This document shows, one piece after another, positions 41,477 through 49,752 of a stretch of DNA of 64,000 bases (positions are counted from its first letter, which is position 1; every line of letters starts with the position of its first letter). The stretch comes from Conexibacter stalactiti (lineage in GTDB: Bacteria; Actinomycetota; Thermoleophilia; Solirubrobacterales; Solirubrobacteraceae), in the NCBI RefSeq assembly GCF_035967765.1, contig NZ_JAYWIT010000023.1; one strand, given 5' to 3'. The notes below the pieces were generated by a model that did no database searches, was not told the DNA's origin, and was given only the letters and a program-made list of their open reading frames with translations. Both the position numbers and the translations under genes were made by a program.

Positions 41477-43479
41477 CGCGCCAGCCTCGCCGCCGCGCGC
41501 TTGGCCGAGCGCCCGGCGAAGCGCGCCCGCCCTCTGTCCCATTGATGGCGGAAGACGCCCGCGGCGCCCTCGGGCTCCGCCAGCACGGCCGTCACGACGC
41601 CGAGACCGCCGGCGAGCATGTAGTACTCGCTCGGGATCCCGAAGACCGACGTCGTGAGGTGGAACATCACGCCCTGCGTGACGCCGAGCGCGGCGATCAC
41701 CGCGCCGGTCACGGTCGTGATGCCGCCGAGATAGGCGACGGCGAGGAACGAGACGGCCGTGATCGCGCTGAAGCGCTCCGGCCCGATCGCGCCGAAGCTG
41801 TAGGCGTACAGCACGCCCGCGATGCCGCCGAGGAAGCCGGCGAGCGCAAACGCCTGCAGCTTCGCGCGCGCGACGTTGACGCCGGCGCCGATCGCCGCGC
41901 TCTCGTTCGAGCGGATCGCCAGCATCCGCATGCCGGAGGGGCTGCGGCGGAGGTTGACGACGAGGATCGAGACGAACAGCAGCACGGCGAGGACGACGAG
42001 CCCGAAGCCGGGCTCTGGCACCTGTCCGTCGCCGGCCCAGAAGGAGTCGGTCGCGCCGAACGGGATCCCGAACAGCTCGGGCGCGGGCGCGCGCGCCGGC
42101 TGCAGCCCGCCGCCCCAGTTGGGGTGCCGGAACCACACCTCCTGCACCGCGACGGCGCCGGCCAGCGTCACGACGGCGAGCTGCATCCCGCGGATGCGGA
42201 TCGCCGGGATCGCGACGAGCACGCCGACGACGGTCGCGATCAGCACGCCGAGCAGCGGGCCGATCGGGGTCCCGATGCCCCAGTCCTCCGACAGCCGCGC
42301 GGCGACGAAGGCGGCGACCCCGCCGAGCGTGATCGACTCGAAGGTGAGCTGACCGATGTAGCCGGTGACGACGATGAGCGAGAGGCAGACGATCGCGCCG
42401 ATCATCGTGTTGATCGTCGCCTGGCGCCAGCCGAAGTCGAGCAGCGAGAGCGCGCCGATCGCGATCGCGGCGCTGATCATCATCCGCACGCGGACGGCCG
42501 AGGGGCGCGGCGCGGCAGGCAGCTTCGGGGCGGCGACGGTGAGGCGGTCGGGCATCCGCCGGCCGCGCGCGAACAGCACGACGGCGATCACGAAGAACGG
42601 CAGCGCCGCCTTGATCCCCGGCAGCGGGATGCCGTTCGCCGTCGGGTACCAGCTCTGCGTCTCGGCGTAGGTCAGCAGCGACTGGCTGATCGCGATCCCG
42701 AAGCCGCCGAGCACGGCGAGCCAGAAGGAGCGGAAGCCGGCGAGCACGGCGGCGCCGAGCGCCGGCACGATCATCAGCGTGTAGACGTCGGGCAGCAGCG
42801 TCGTCATCGGCGCGACGAGGATCCCGACGATGCCGCCGAGGACCGAGGAGAGGACCCAGTTGGTCGCCTCGATGCGCGTCGAGGAGAGGCCGATCAGCTG
42901 CGCGCCGGTGCGCTTCTCCGCGGCCGCGCGCGTCGCGAGACCGAAGCGCGTGAAGCGGAACAGCGCCCACAGCGCGAACGCGATCGCGATCACGATCGCG
43001 GCGAGGATCAGGCGGTCGGCGGGGACCGCGACGCCGAGCGCGTGGACCGGCCGCTCGGTCAGCACCGGCTGGAGGTTCTGCAGCTCGGCGCCGAACTGCA
43101 GGATCACCGCCGCCTGCAGCACGAGCAGCACGCCGGAGGAGGCGACGACGCGCGCGAGCGGCCCGACGTCGCGCAGCCGGCGGTAGACGAGGAAGTACTG
43201 CACCAGCCCCAGCGCCGCCGCCAGCAGCACGCTGATCGTCAGCGCGGAGGGGACGCCGAGCCGCATCCCCTCCGGCGTCAGCGGGATCATGAAGCCGACG
43301 AACAGCTGGCCCTCCTCGCGCAGTGCGAGGTAGGCATAGGCGACGTATGCCGCGCTCGCCCCGGCTGCGAAGTTCAGCACTCCCGACCCGCGGTAGGTCA
43401 GGACCAGGCCGAGGCCGAGCGCCGCGTAGACGGCGCCCAGCCCGAGGCCGAGGAAGACGAACGCGAGCAGGTCGCTCAC
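41473..43479 (-). CDS. Fused LivH-LivM-type ABC importer permease
   Basis: 668 aa, twice the normal size because LivH (about 1-290; FVFLGLGLGAVYAALGLGL at the start, LAGFRSFWLAVLGGFGIAIS) is joined to LivM (about 320-650; SLIVVTGYIGQLTFESITLGG, RIRGMQLAVVTLAGAVAVQEV, AFALAGFLGGIAGVLYAYSFG). Around 16 hydrophobic segments. Transports the ligand of the 43476-44798 binding protein; such HAAT systems also carry aromatic acids and amides. ATGA overlaps on both sides. Confidence 0.92.
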   Translation of the reverse strand: MSDLLAFVFLGLGLGAVYAALGLGLVLTYRGSGVLNFAAGASAAYVAYAYLALREEGQLFVGFMIPLTPEGMRLGVPSALTISVLLAAALGLVQYFLVYRRLRDVGPLARVVASSGVLLVLQAAVILQFGAELQNLQPVLTERPVHALGVAVPADRLILAAIVIAIAFALWALFRFTRFGLATRAAAEKRTGAQLIGLSSTRIEATNWVLSSVLGGIVGILVAPMTTLLPDVYTLMIVPALGAAVLAGFRSFWLAVLGGFGIAISQSLLTYAETQSWYPTANGIPLPGIKAALPFFVIAVVLFARGRRMPDRLTVAAPKLPAAPRPSAVRVRMMISAAIAIGALSLLDFGWRQATINTMIGAIVCLSLIVVTGYIGQLTFESITLGGVAAFVAARLSEDWGIGTPIGPLLGVLIATVVGVLVAIPAIRIRGMQLAVVTLAGAVAVQEVWFRHPNWGGGLQPARAPAPELFGIPFGATDSFWAGDGQVPEPGFGLVVLAVLLFVSILVVNLRRSPSGMRMLAIRSNESAAIGAGVNVARAKLQAFALAGFLGGIAGVLYAYSFGAIGPERFSAITAVSFLAVAYLGGITTVTGAVIAALGVTQGVMFHLTTSVFGIPSEYYMLAGGLGVVTAVLAEPEGAAGVFRHQWDRGRARFAGRSAKRAAARLAR

Positions 43480-44798
43480 GGCGTGTTGTCCTCCCAGACG
43501 TCGTCGCCGACGTAGCTGGAGACGATCGCCGTCGGGCTGCAGAGCGCCGGCTGCCCCTCAGCGGCGAGCGAGCCGCAGGCGAGTCTCTGCGGGCCGGCGA
43601 AGACCGGGCCCTCGAACGCTCTCAGCGCTCTCTCGACGTTCTCGAAGGTGAGCGCGTCGACGCCCAGCTCGTTGAAGATCTTCGCGAGCGCGAGCGTGTT
43701 GCCGAACGGGAAGATGAGGCTGTACGGGACGCCCGACTGGTACTCCTCCATCGCCGCCTGCACGGCCGCGACCTCGGGGTTGGAGGGGTCGTTGTAGTTG
43801 GCGCTCTGGTAGATGAAGTTCCATCTCGGATAGTCGCCGAGCGCCTCCGCGACCTCTCTGCTGGCGCACAGGTCGGTGCCGATCACCGGCGTGTCGATGC
43901 CGAGGCTGGTCTTCGTCTTCTCCAGCTGGGCGCAGGTCGCGCCGGAGCCGAGGAAGACGATCGCGTCGGCGTCCTTCGCCTTCGTCGCGACGAGCGCGGC
44001 GTTCAGCTGCGCGCCCTCCTCGCCCATCGAGGCGGCCGTGTATGTCATCCCGAGGTCCTCGAAGGCGGGCGCGAGCGCCTGCACGCCGCGCTCGTCGCCG
44101 CCGTAGACGAAGGCGACCTTTCTGGCGTCGAGTCTGTCCTTCGCGAACTGCGCCATCGTCGTGCCGGTGCGGGCGGCGCCGGGCGTGTAGAAGACGGCCG
44201 GGGCGACGAGCGACGACGGCTCGATCGCGAGTCCGCCGAGGATCGCGCGGCGGCCTCTCAGCGTCGTGTAGATCGGGTCCAGGGCGCTGCCCATGCCGAT
44301 CTGGACGACGGCGACGTCGTCGTCAGCGGCGAATCTCTGCGCGCACGCCTGGTTGTCCTCGGCGGCGTTGACGACGAAGCAGGTCTCCAGCTCCAGCGGG
44401 TGCCCCTCGATCCCGCCGAGCTGCTCGTTGACGAGGTCGACGGCGGCCTGCGCGGTGGCGGTCGCGTCGGGGTCGTCCTCGACGCCGCCCTGCGTGTTGA
44501 TGAAGCCGATCTTGACCGGCTTCAGGCTGGCGTCGGCTCTGCCGGGCGTGCCGCCGACGTACGCGGCGGCCAGTCTCGCGGCGTCGCCGAGCGGGCCGGA
44601 AGCGGTCCCGCCGGCGCCCGTCGCGGTGGTGCTCGTCGCCGCGGGCGCGGCGTCGGCGGCGGTGGAGCTGTCAGCCTTCTCCTCGCCGCAGGCGGCGACG
44701 AACAGCGCGGCCGCCAGCAGCGGGGCGGCGAGTGCCGCCCGCAGCGTGCGCCGGCGAGGGCGCGACGAGCGTGGCGGTCCAGAAGTGACGCGGGACAT
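43476..44798 (-). CDS. Branched-chain-type (HAAT) substrate-binding lipoprotein
   Basis: 440 aa, periplasmic-binding-protein type I fold. Arg-rich n-region, hydrophobic core, lipobox FVAAC (Cys about 37), Thr/Ala linker, then VKIGFINTQGGVEDDPDATATAQAAVDLVNEQLGGIEGH and CAQRFAADDDVAVVQIG typical of LivJ/K-like proteins. Ligand unknown; the co-operonic hydroxylase and amidase suggest an aromatic acid or amide. AGA arginine codons are frequent. Start ATG occupies 44798-44796, overlapping on the opposite strand the only canonical start of the LuxR gene. Confidence 0.92.
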   Translation of the reverse strand: MSRVTSGPPRSSRPRRRTLRAALAAPLLAAALFVAACGEEKADSSTAADAAPAATSTTATGAGGTASGPLGDAARLAAAYVGGTPGRADASLKPVKIGFINTQGGVEDDPDATATAQAAVDLVNEQLGGIEGHPLELETCFVVNAAEDNQACAQRFAADDDVAVVQIGMGSALDPIYTTLRGRRAILGGLAIEPSSLVAPAVFYTPGAARTGTTMAQFAKDRLDARKVAFVYGGDERGVQALAPAFEDLGMTYTAASMGEEGAQLNAALVATKAKDADAIVFLGSGATCAQLEKTKTSLGIDTPVIGTDLCASREVAEALGDYPRWNFIYQSANYNDPSNPEVAAVQAAMEEYQSGVPYSLIFPFGNTLALAKIFNELGVDALTFENVERALRAFEGPVFAGPQRLACGSLAAEGQPALCSPTAIVSSYVGDDVWEDNTP

Positions 44799-47520
44799 GC
44801 GGACCTTTCGAGATCACGACCGAGAGCGTTATTCTGATCAAATCCGATCAGCTAAGTCGACAAAGCTGCCACGTATCGCTCCCGATCGCGTACGTACACC
44901 GCTACGTATCTCCGAGCGCGGCGCCGTCGCGCTGATCGGCCGCGAGCAGGAGCTGGCGCGGATCGACGCCGCGATCGCCGGTCCGACCGCCGGCGCGATC
45001 GTCCTGCGCGGCCCCGCCGGGGTCGGCAAGACGCGGCTGGCGCGCGAGGCCGCGCGCAAGGCCGGCGGGGCCGCGCACTGGGTCGTCGCGACGGAGTCGG
45101 TCGCGACGATCCCGTTCGGCGCCGTCGCCGCGCTGCTGCCCGAGCGCGCCGACGCCGTCGCCCACCGCCACGACCTGCTGTCGGCCGCCGCGAGCGCGCT
45201 GCGCGACGCCGGCGGCGAGCTGCCGCCGCTCGTCGTCGTCGACGACGCCCACCTGCTCGATCCCGGCTCGGCCGCGCTCGTGCTGCACCTCGCCGTCAGC
45301 CGCGTCGCCTCGCTCGTCGTGACCGTGCGCGACGGGACGGCGGCGCCCGACGCGATCACGGCGCTGTGGAAGGACGGTCACGCCGAGTGCGCCGACCTGC
45401 ACCTGCTCACCCCCGCCGAGGCCGCGACGCTGGCGGAGACGCTGCTGGGCGGGCCGTGCGAATCGCGCTTCCTCGCGTGGGCGTGGGCCCGCACCGAGGG
45501 CAACGCGCTGTTCGCGACCGAGCTGCTGCACGGCCTGCGCGAGAGCGGCGCGCTCGCGCGCGACCACGGGCTGTGGCAGCTCGCCGATCCCGACGTCGCC
45601 GTCCCCGCCGGGCTCGCCGAGCTGCTGCGCACGCGCATCAGCGAGCTGGACGGCGCGGCGCAGCGGCTGCTGGAGCTGGTCGCGGTCGCCGAGCCGTTCG
45701 AGCGCGCGCTCGCGGCCGAGCTGGGCGGCGCCGACGCGCTCGACGAGCTGGAGCGGCTCGCGCTCGTGACGACGGTGCGCGACGGCCGCCGGCTGCTGCT
45801 GCGGCTGAGCCACCCGCTCTACGGCGACCTGCTGCGCGCGCGGCAGTCGCCCGGCCGCCGCGCCGACCTCGTCGGCCAGCTCGCCGCCGCCGTCGCGCAG
45901 ACCGGCGCGCGGCGCGAGGCTGACGTGCTGCGCGTCGTCGAGTGGCGCCTGGAGATCGGGCTGCCGGTCTCCGCCGATGCGCTGCTGGCCGCCGCCAACA
46001 TCGGCCTGCGCAACTTCGACCACGCGCTCGCGCGGCGGCTGGCGCAGCTCGCCTGCGAGCAGGGCGGCGGCCTGGAGGCGGCGCTCGCGTGGGCGCGCAG
46101 CGCGACGGCGACCGGCGCCTTCGAGGAGGTCGAGCTGGCGCTGGCGCCGTTCGACGGCGCGCACGACGACCCGCTCGTCGAGGCCGAGGCGATCCGGCTG
46201 CGCAGCTCGGCGCTGCAGTGGGGGCTGCGCCAGGGCGACGCCGCGCTGGAGCTGCTCGACGCCGCGCAGGAGCGCTGGCCCGGCGACGCCTGGCGCGCGC
46301 GGATCCAGGCGCTGCGGATCGCGGTGCTGGCCGACCGCGGCGAGATGTCGGCCGCCGTCCGCGTCGGCCGCGAGGCGCTCGCGACGGCCGGCCTGCCGCC
46401 CGGCCTGCGGCGCGAGATCACCGCGCAGCTCGCCTTCTCGCTGCACCTCGACGGCTTCCCCGACGAGAGCCGCGAGCTGATCGACGCGATCGTCGACTTC
46501 GAGACCCCCGACAGCGTCGACTGGCGGCTGCTGTGGCCGTGGCTCGTGACGCGGCTGCGCGGCGCCGCCGCGTTCGCGGAGACCGACGCGCAGCTGCACG
46601 CGCTGCGCGACGCGGCCGCCGGCAACATGGCGCTCAGCGGGCTGGTCGCGCTCAGCCTCGGTACGACCGCCTGGTACCAGGGGCGCATGCGCACCGGCAT
46701 GCGCTGGCTGGGCGAGGCCGTCAGCAGCTACGACGACGCCGATCCGCGCGCGATGCGCCCGGCGGCGCTGCTGATGCTCGCCCGCTGCGCCTTCATGGTC
46801 GGCGAGCACGAGACGGCGCGCGAGGCCGCCGCCGAGGCGCGCCGCGCCAGCTCCGGCCGGCCGCTGGAGTGGATCGAGATCGTTCCGGTCAGCTTCGCGA
46901 ACGTGCTGGAGGCGCTCGCCGAGGGCAGGATCGCCGAGGCGCGGCGGCTCGCGCTCGACAGCTCGCGCGCGTGCAGAACGGTGCCGGTCCACGAGGCCGA
47001 GCTGCTGCATCTCGCGCTGCGGATCGGCGCGCTGCCCAGCCCGATCGCGCAGCGGCTCGACGCGATCGCGACGGCCGCCTCATCCGACCAGTTCCACCTC
47101 TTCGCGATCCACGCCCGCGCGCTCGCGAGCGGCGACGGCGCGGCGCTCGCGCGCGTCTCGGCCGAGTTCGAGCGGGCCGGCGAGCTGCTGCTGGCGGCCG
47201 AGGCCGGCGAGCATGCGGCCGAGGCGCTGCGGCAGGCCGGCGCGCTCGACCGCGCGGCGTCGGCGGCCGCGCGCAGCGCCGCGCTGCTGGAGGCGTGCGA
47301 GGGCGCGCGCCTGCCGTTCACCCATCCGCCCGGCACCGTCCTCGACGAGCTGACGCGGCGCGAGCGCGAGGTCGCCGGCCTCGTCGCGGCCGGCTACGCC
47401 AACGCGGCGATCGGCGAGCGGCTGGTGATCTCGGTGCGGACGGTCGAGGTCCACGTGCTGCGCGCCTGTCGCAAGCTCGGCGTGCGCGACCGCCACGCGC
47501 TCGCGGAGCTGATCAGGTAG
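44797..47520 (+). CDS. LuxR family regulator, LAL type (ATPase plus C-terminal HTH)
   Basis: About 907 aa. AAA-type ATPase with Walker A GPAGVGKT (about 72-79) and Walker B LVVVDDAHLLD (about 150), a long TPR-like helical middle, and LuxR HTH over the last 57 residues (LTRREREVAGLVAAGYANAAIGERLVISVRTVEVHVLRACRKLGV). LAL regulators activate sugar, lipid and secondary-metabolite genes. ATG 44797 is the only ATG/GTG/TTG near the N-terminus, but would leave no space from the divergent LivK-like start; a non-canonical start (for example CTG 44866) is possible. Likely regulator of the transporter-hydroxylase-amidase operon. The last 8 bases overlap the convergent ligase gene. Confidence 0.88.
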   Translation: MRTFRDHDRERYSDQIRSAKSTKLPRIAPDRVRTPLRISERGAVALIGREQELARIDAAIAGPTAGAIVLRGPAGVGKTRLAREAARKAGGAAHWVVATESVATIPFGAVAALLPERADAVAHRHDLLSAAASALRDAGGELPPLVVVDDAHLLDPGSAALVLHLAVSRVASLVVTVRDGTAAPDAITALWKDGHAECADLHLLTPAEAATLAETLLGGPCESRFLAWAWARTEGNALFATELLHGLRESGALARDHGLWQLADPDVAVPAGLAELLRTRISELDGAAQRLLELVAVAEPFERALAAELGGADALDELERLALVTTVRDGRRLLLRLSHPLYGDLLRARQSPGRRADLVGQLAAAVAQTGARREADVLRVVEWRLEIGLPVSADALLAAANIGLRNFDHALARRLAQLACEQGGGLEAALAWARSATATGAFEEVELALAPFDGAHDDPLVEAEAIRLRSSALQWGLRQGDAALELLDAAQERWPGDAWRARIQALRIAVLADRGEMSAAVRVGREALATAGLPPGLRREITAQLAFSLHLDGFPDESRELIDAIVDFETPDSVDWRLLWPWLVTRLRGAAAFAETDAQLHALRDAAAGNMALSGLVALSLGTTAWYQGRMRTGMRWLGEAVSSYDDADPRAMRPAALLMLARCAFMVGEHETAREAAAEARRASSGRPLEWIEIVPVSFANVLEALAEGRIAEARRLALDSSRACRTVPVHEAELLHLALRIGALPSPIAQRLDAIATAASSDQFHLFAIHARALASGDGAALARVSAEFERAGELLLAAEAGEHAAEALRQAGALDRAASAAARSAALLEACEGARLPFTHPPGTVLDELTRREREVAGLVAAGYANAAIGERLVISVRTVEVHVLRACRKLGVRDRHALAELIR
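44834..44851. promoter_or_regulatory. Inverted repeat CTGATC-N6-GATCAG near the divergent LivK/LuxR starts
   Basis: Perfect 6-bp arms (44834-44839 and 44846-44851) in a locally AT-rich stretch (44825-44880). It is 36 bases upstream of the LivK-like start, a suitable position for an activator or repressor site. If the LuxR gene starts downstream of here, this is the shared control region. Confidence 0.45.
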
Positions 47521-49063
47521 CCGACCAGTCCGGTGTCAGCTGCGCGACGCGCTCGCGCAGCTCGCGCTTGAGCACCTTGCCCGACGGGTTGCGCGGCAGC
47601 TCGTCGAGCACGTAGACGGCCTTCGGCACCTTGAATCTGCCCAGCCGCGTCGCGCAGTGCTCGGCGATCGCGGCCGGGTCGAGCCCGTCGGCGGCGGCGA
47701 CGAAGGCGACGGGCACCTCGACCCACTGCGGGTGCGGGACGCCGATCACGGCCGCCTCGATCACCGCCGGCACCGCGTCGACGACCGCCTCGATCTCGGA
47801 GCTGGCCATGTTCTCGCCGCCGCTGCGGATCATGTCCTTGAGGCGGTCGAGCACGTAGAGGTAGCCGTCGTCGTCGAAGCGGCCGACGTCGCCGGTGTGG
47901 AACCAGCCATCGCGGAAGGCGCGCGCGGTCGCCTCGGGGTCGTCGAGGTAGCCGTCGCAGACCTTCGGGCCGCGCACGACGATCTCGCCCGCGACGCCGG
48001 GCGCGACCTCCGCGCCCAGCTCGTCGACGACGCGCACGTCAACCCCGTGCAGCGGCGTCCCGACCGACCCCTGCTTGCTGAGCATGTGGTCCATGTCGAG
48101 GTAGGTGAGGCCGTTGCAGGTCTCGGTCATCCCGTAGCCCTCGATCAGGCGCGCGTTCGGGAAGGCCGCGACGGTCTCGTGGAAGAGCGCGGGCGTCACC
48201 TGGCTGAAGATCAGCCATCTGACCGATCTCGTGTCGCGCTGCTGGTCGAGCGGCAGCCGCCGCATCATGTTCAGCATCGTCGCGACCATCACCATCCCGG
48301 TGATCCGCTCGTGCGCGATCGCGTTGAGGATCGACTGCGCGTCGAAGCGGCGCATCAGCACCATCGTCGCGCCGACCCACCAGGTCGTGTAGCCCGGGAT
48401 GTCGAGCCCGCCGACGTGGTAGAGCGGGGCGAAGTTGAGGATCCGGTCGTCCTTCGTCAGCGCCAGCTCGGCGACCTGCGCGTGCATGTTCGCGTTGACG
48501 TTGCCGTGCGTCAGCCGCGCGCCCTTCGGGCGGCTGGTCGTGCCGGAGGTGTAGAGGATCCGCTGCAGGTCGCCGTCGCCGACCGGAGCGTCGGGCACGC
48601 GCGCGCCGGCGTGCGCGGCGATCAGCTCCGCGGCCGTCGGCCAGCCGGCGCCGAGGTCGCCCTCCAGCGAGAGGTTGGCGCGCAGCGCCGGCAGCCGCTG
48701 CGCCAATGCCCGCGCCGTCTCGGCGAAGGCCGACTCGCTCGCCAGCCCTTCCGCTCTGGAGTGGTCGAGCAGGTAGTGCAGCTCCTCCTCGTGGAGGCGG
48801 TAGTTGAGCGGCACCATCACCGCGCCGAGCTTCGCCAGCGCGAGGCCGAGCAGCAGGTACTCGGGCAGGTTCATCGCCAGCACGGCGATCCGCGTGCCGG
48901 GGCCGACGCCGCGCTCGCGCAGGCCGGCGGCGAGCGCGTTGACGTCATCGTCGAGCTGGGCGTAGGTCCAGCGGCGCTGCTCGAAGACGAGCGCGTCGCG
49001 CTCGGCGTAGCGGTGGCGGGCCCACGTCAGCAGGCGGCTGAGGTTGGCGGTCGGCGCGCTCAT
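47513..49063 (-). CDS. AMP-dependent acyl-CoA synthetase/ligase
   Basis: 516 aa. RILYTSGTTSRPKGARLTHG P-loop, IEGYGMTETCNGLTYL, GWFHTGDVGRFDDDGYLYVLDRLKDMIRSGGENMAS and PSGKVLKRELRERV are complete. Activates an unknown acid to acyl-CoA. It has some similarity in style to the 49749-51326 ligase (both have TANL near the N-terminus and GGEN(M/V)AS), suggesting an older duplication. Start chosen at 49063 because of the ATGA overlap with the nitroreductase; ATG 49069 is the alternative. Terminal gene of the 51862-47513 operon. Confidence 0.93.
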   Translation of the reverse strand: MSAPTANLSRLLTWARHRYAERDALVFEQRRWTYAQLDDDVNALAAGLRERGVGPGTRIAVLAMNLPEYLLLGLALAKLGAVMVPLNYRLHEEELHYLLDHSRAEGLASESAFAETARALAQRLPALRANLSLEGDLGAGWPTAAELIAAHAGARVPDAPVGDGDLQRILYTSGTTSRPKGARLTHGNVNANMHAQVAELALTKDDRILNFAPLYHVGGLDIPGYTTWWVGATMVLMRRFDAQSILNAIAHERITGMVMVATMLNMMRRLPLDQQRDTRSVRWLIFSQVTPALFHETVAAFPNARLIEGYGMTETCNGLTYLDMDHMLSKQGSVGTPLHGVDVRVVDELGAEVAPGVAGEIVVRGPKVCDGYLDDPEATARAFRDGWFHTGDVGRFDDDGYLYVLDRLKDMIRSGGENMASSEIEAVVDAVPAVIEAAVIGVPHPQWVEVPVAFVAAADGLDPAAIAEHCATRLGRFKVPKAVYVLDELPRNPSGKVLKRELRERVAQLTPDWSAT

Positions 49064-49752
49064 CGCCATGTCACGACCTCGTCGGCCGGCGCGCGCCGCG
49101 CCGCCTTGAAGTCGAGCCCGCGCGTGTAGGCGACCGGCAGCAGCGCGACCTGCGTGAACTGCTCCGGCAGGTCGAGGATCTCGGCGACCTCGCGCTCGTA
49201 GTGGAGGTGGATGCAGGTGAGCGCCGAGCCGAGCCCGCGCGAGCGCAGCGCCAGCTGCAGCGACCACAGCGCCGGGTAGACGGAGCCGTAGAACATGCTC
49301 GCGAACGGTCCGCGCGGCTCCTGCGGGACGCGGTCGACGGAGCCGACGAGGATCTGCGCCGGCACCTCGTGGAAGTGGTCGACGAGGTGCTGCGCGCTGA
49401 CCATCGCGCGCGCCATCTCGGGCCGCGGCTCGCGCGGCGGCTTGCCGGCGGCGGCGCGGCGCTCGGCGGAGATCCGCAGCGGCGTCGTGACGTGATCCTC
49501 GATCGCGCGACGATAGACGGCGGCGACCTGCGCGCGCACGCCGGGATCCTCGATCACGACGAAGCGGGCGACCTCGCGGTTCTCCGCCATCGGCGCCTGG
49601 CGCGCCAGCTCGATGCAGCGTTCGAGCACCGCGCGCGGGACGGGGCGGCCGAGGTCGAGCCGCCTGCGCACCGCGCGCGTCGTCGAGAGGACCTCGTCGA
49701 CGTCGGTCAGCAGGGGCGCGGTGGCGTCGGGCGCCTCGGCGGCGGCGCTCAT
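49060..49752 (-). CDS. Nitroreductase family flavoprotein
   Basis: 230 aa. TTRAVRRRLDLGRPVPRAVLERCIELARQAPMAEN at the N-terminus is the FMN/phosphate block of the family, and the C-terminal half has SLQLALRSRGLGSALTCI (the G-x-G-S-x-T type FMN site) and VALLPVAYTRG. It binds FMN and would transfer hydride to nitro, quinone, enone or flavin acceptors. Between two ligase genes with overlapping ends, it may reduce a double bond of the CoA pathway or supply reduced FMN to LLM monooxygenases; this is inference. Confidence 0.9.
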   Translation of the reverse strand: MSAAAEAPDATAPLLTDVDEVLSTTRAVRRRLDLGRPVPRAVLERCIELARQAPMAENREVARFVVIEDPGVRAQVAAVYRRAIEDHVTTPLRISAERRAAAGKPPREPRPEMARAMVSAQHLVDHFHEVPAQILVGSVDRVPQEPRGPFASMFYGSVYPALWSLQLALRSRGLGSALTCIHLHYEREVAEILDLPEQFTQVALLPVAYTRGLDFKAARRAPADEVVTWR

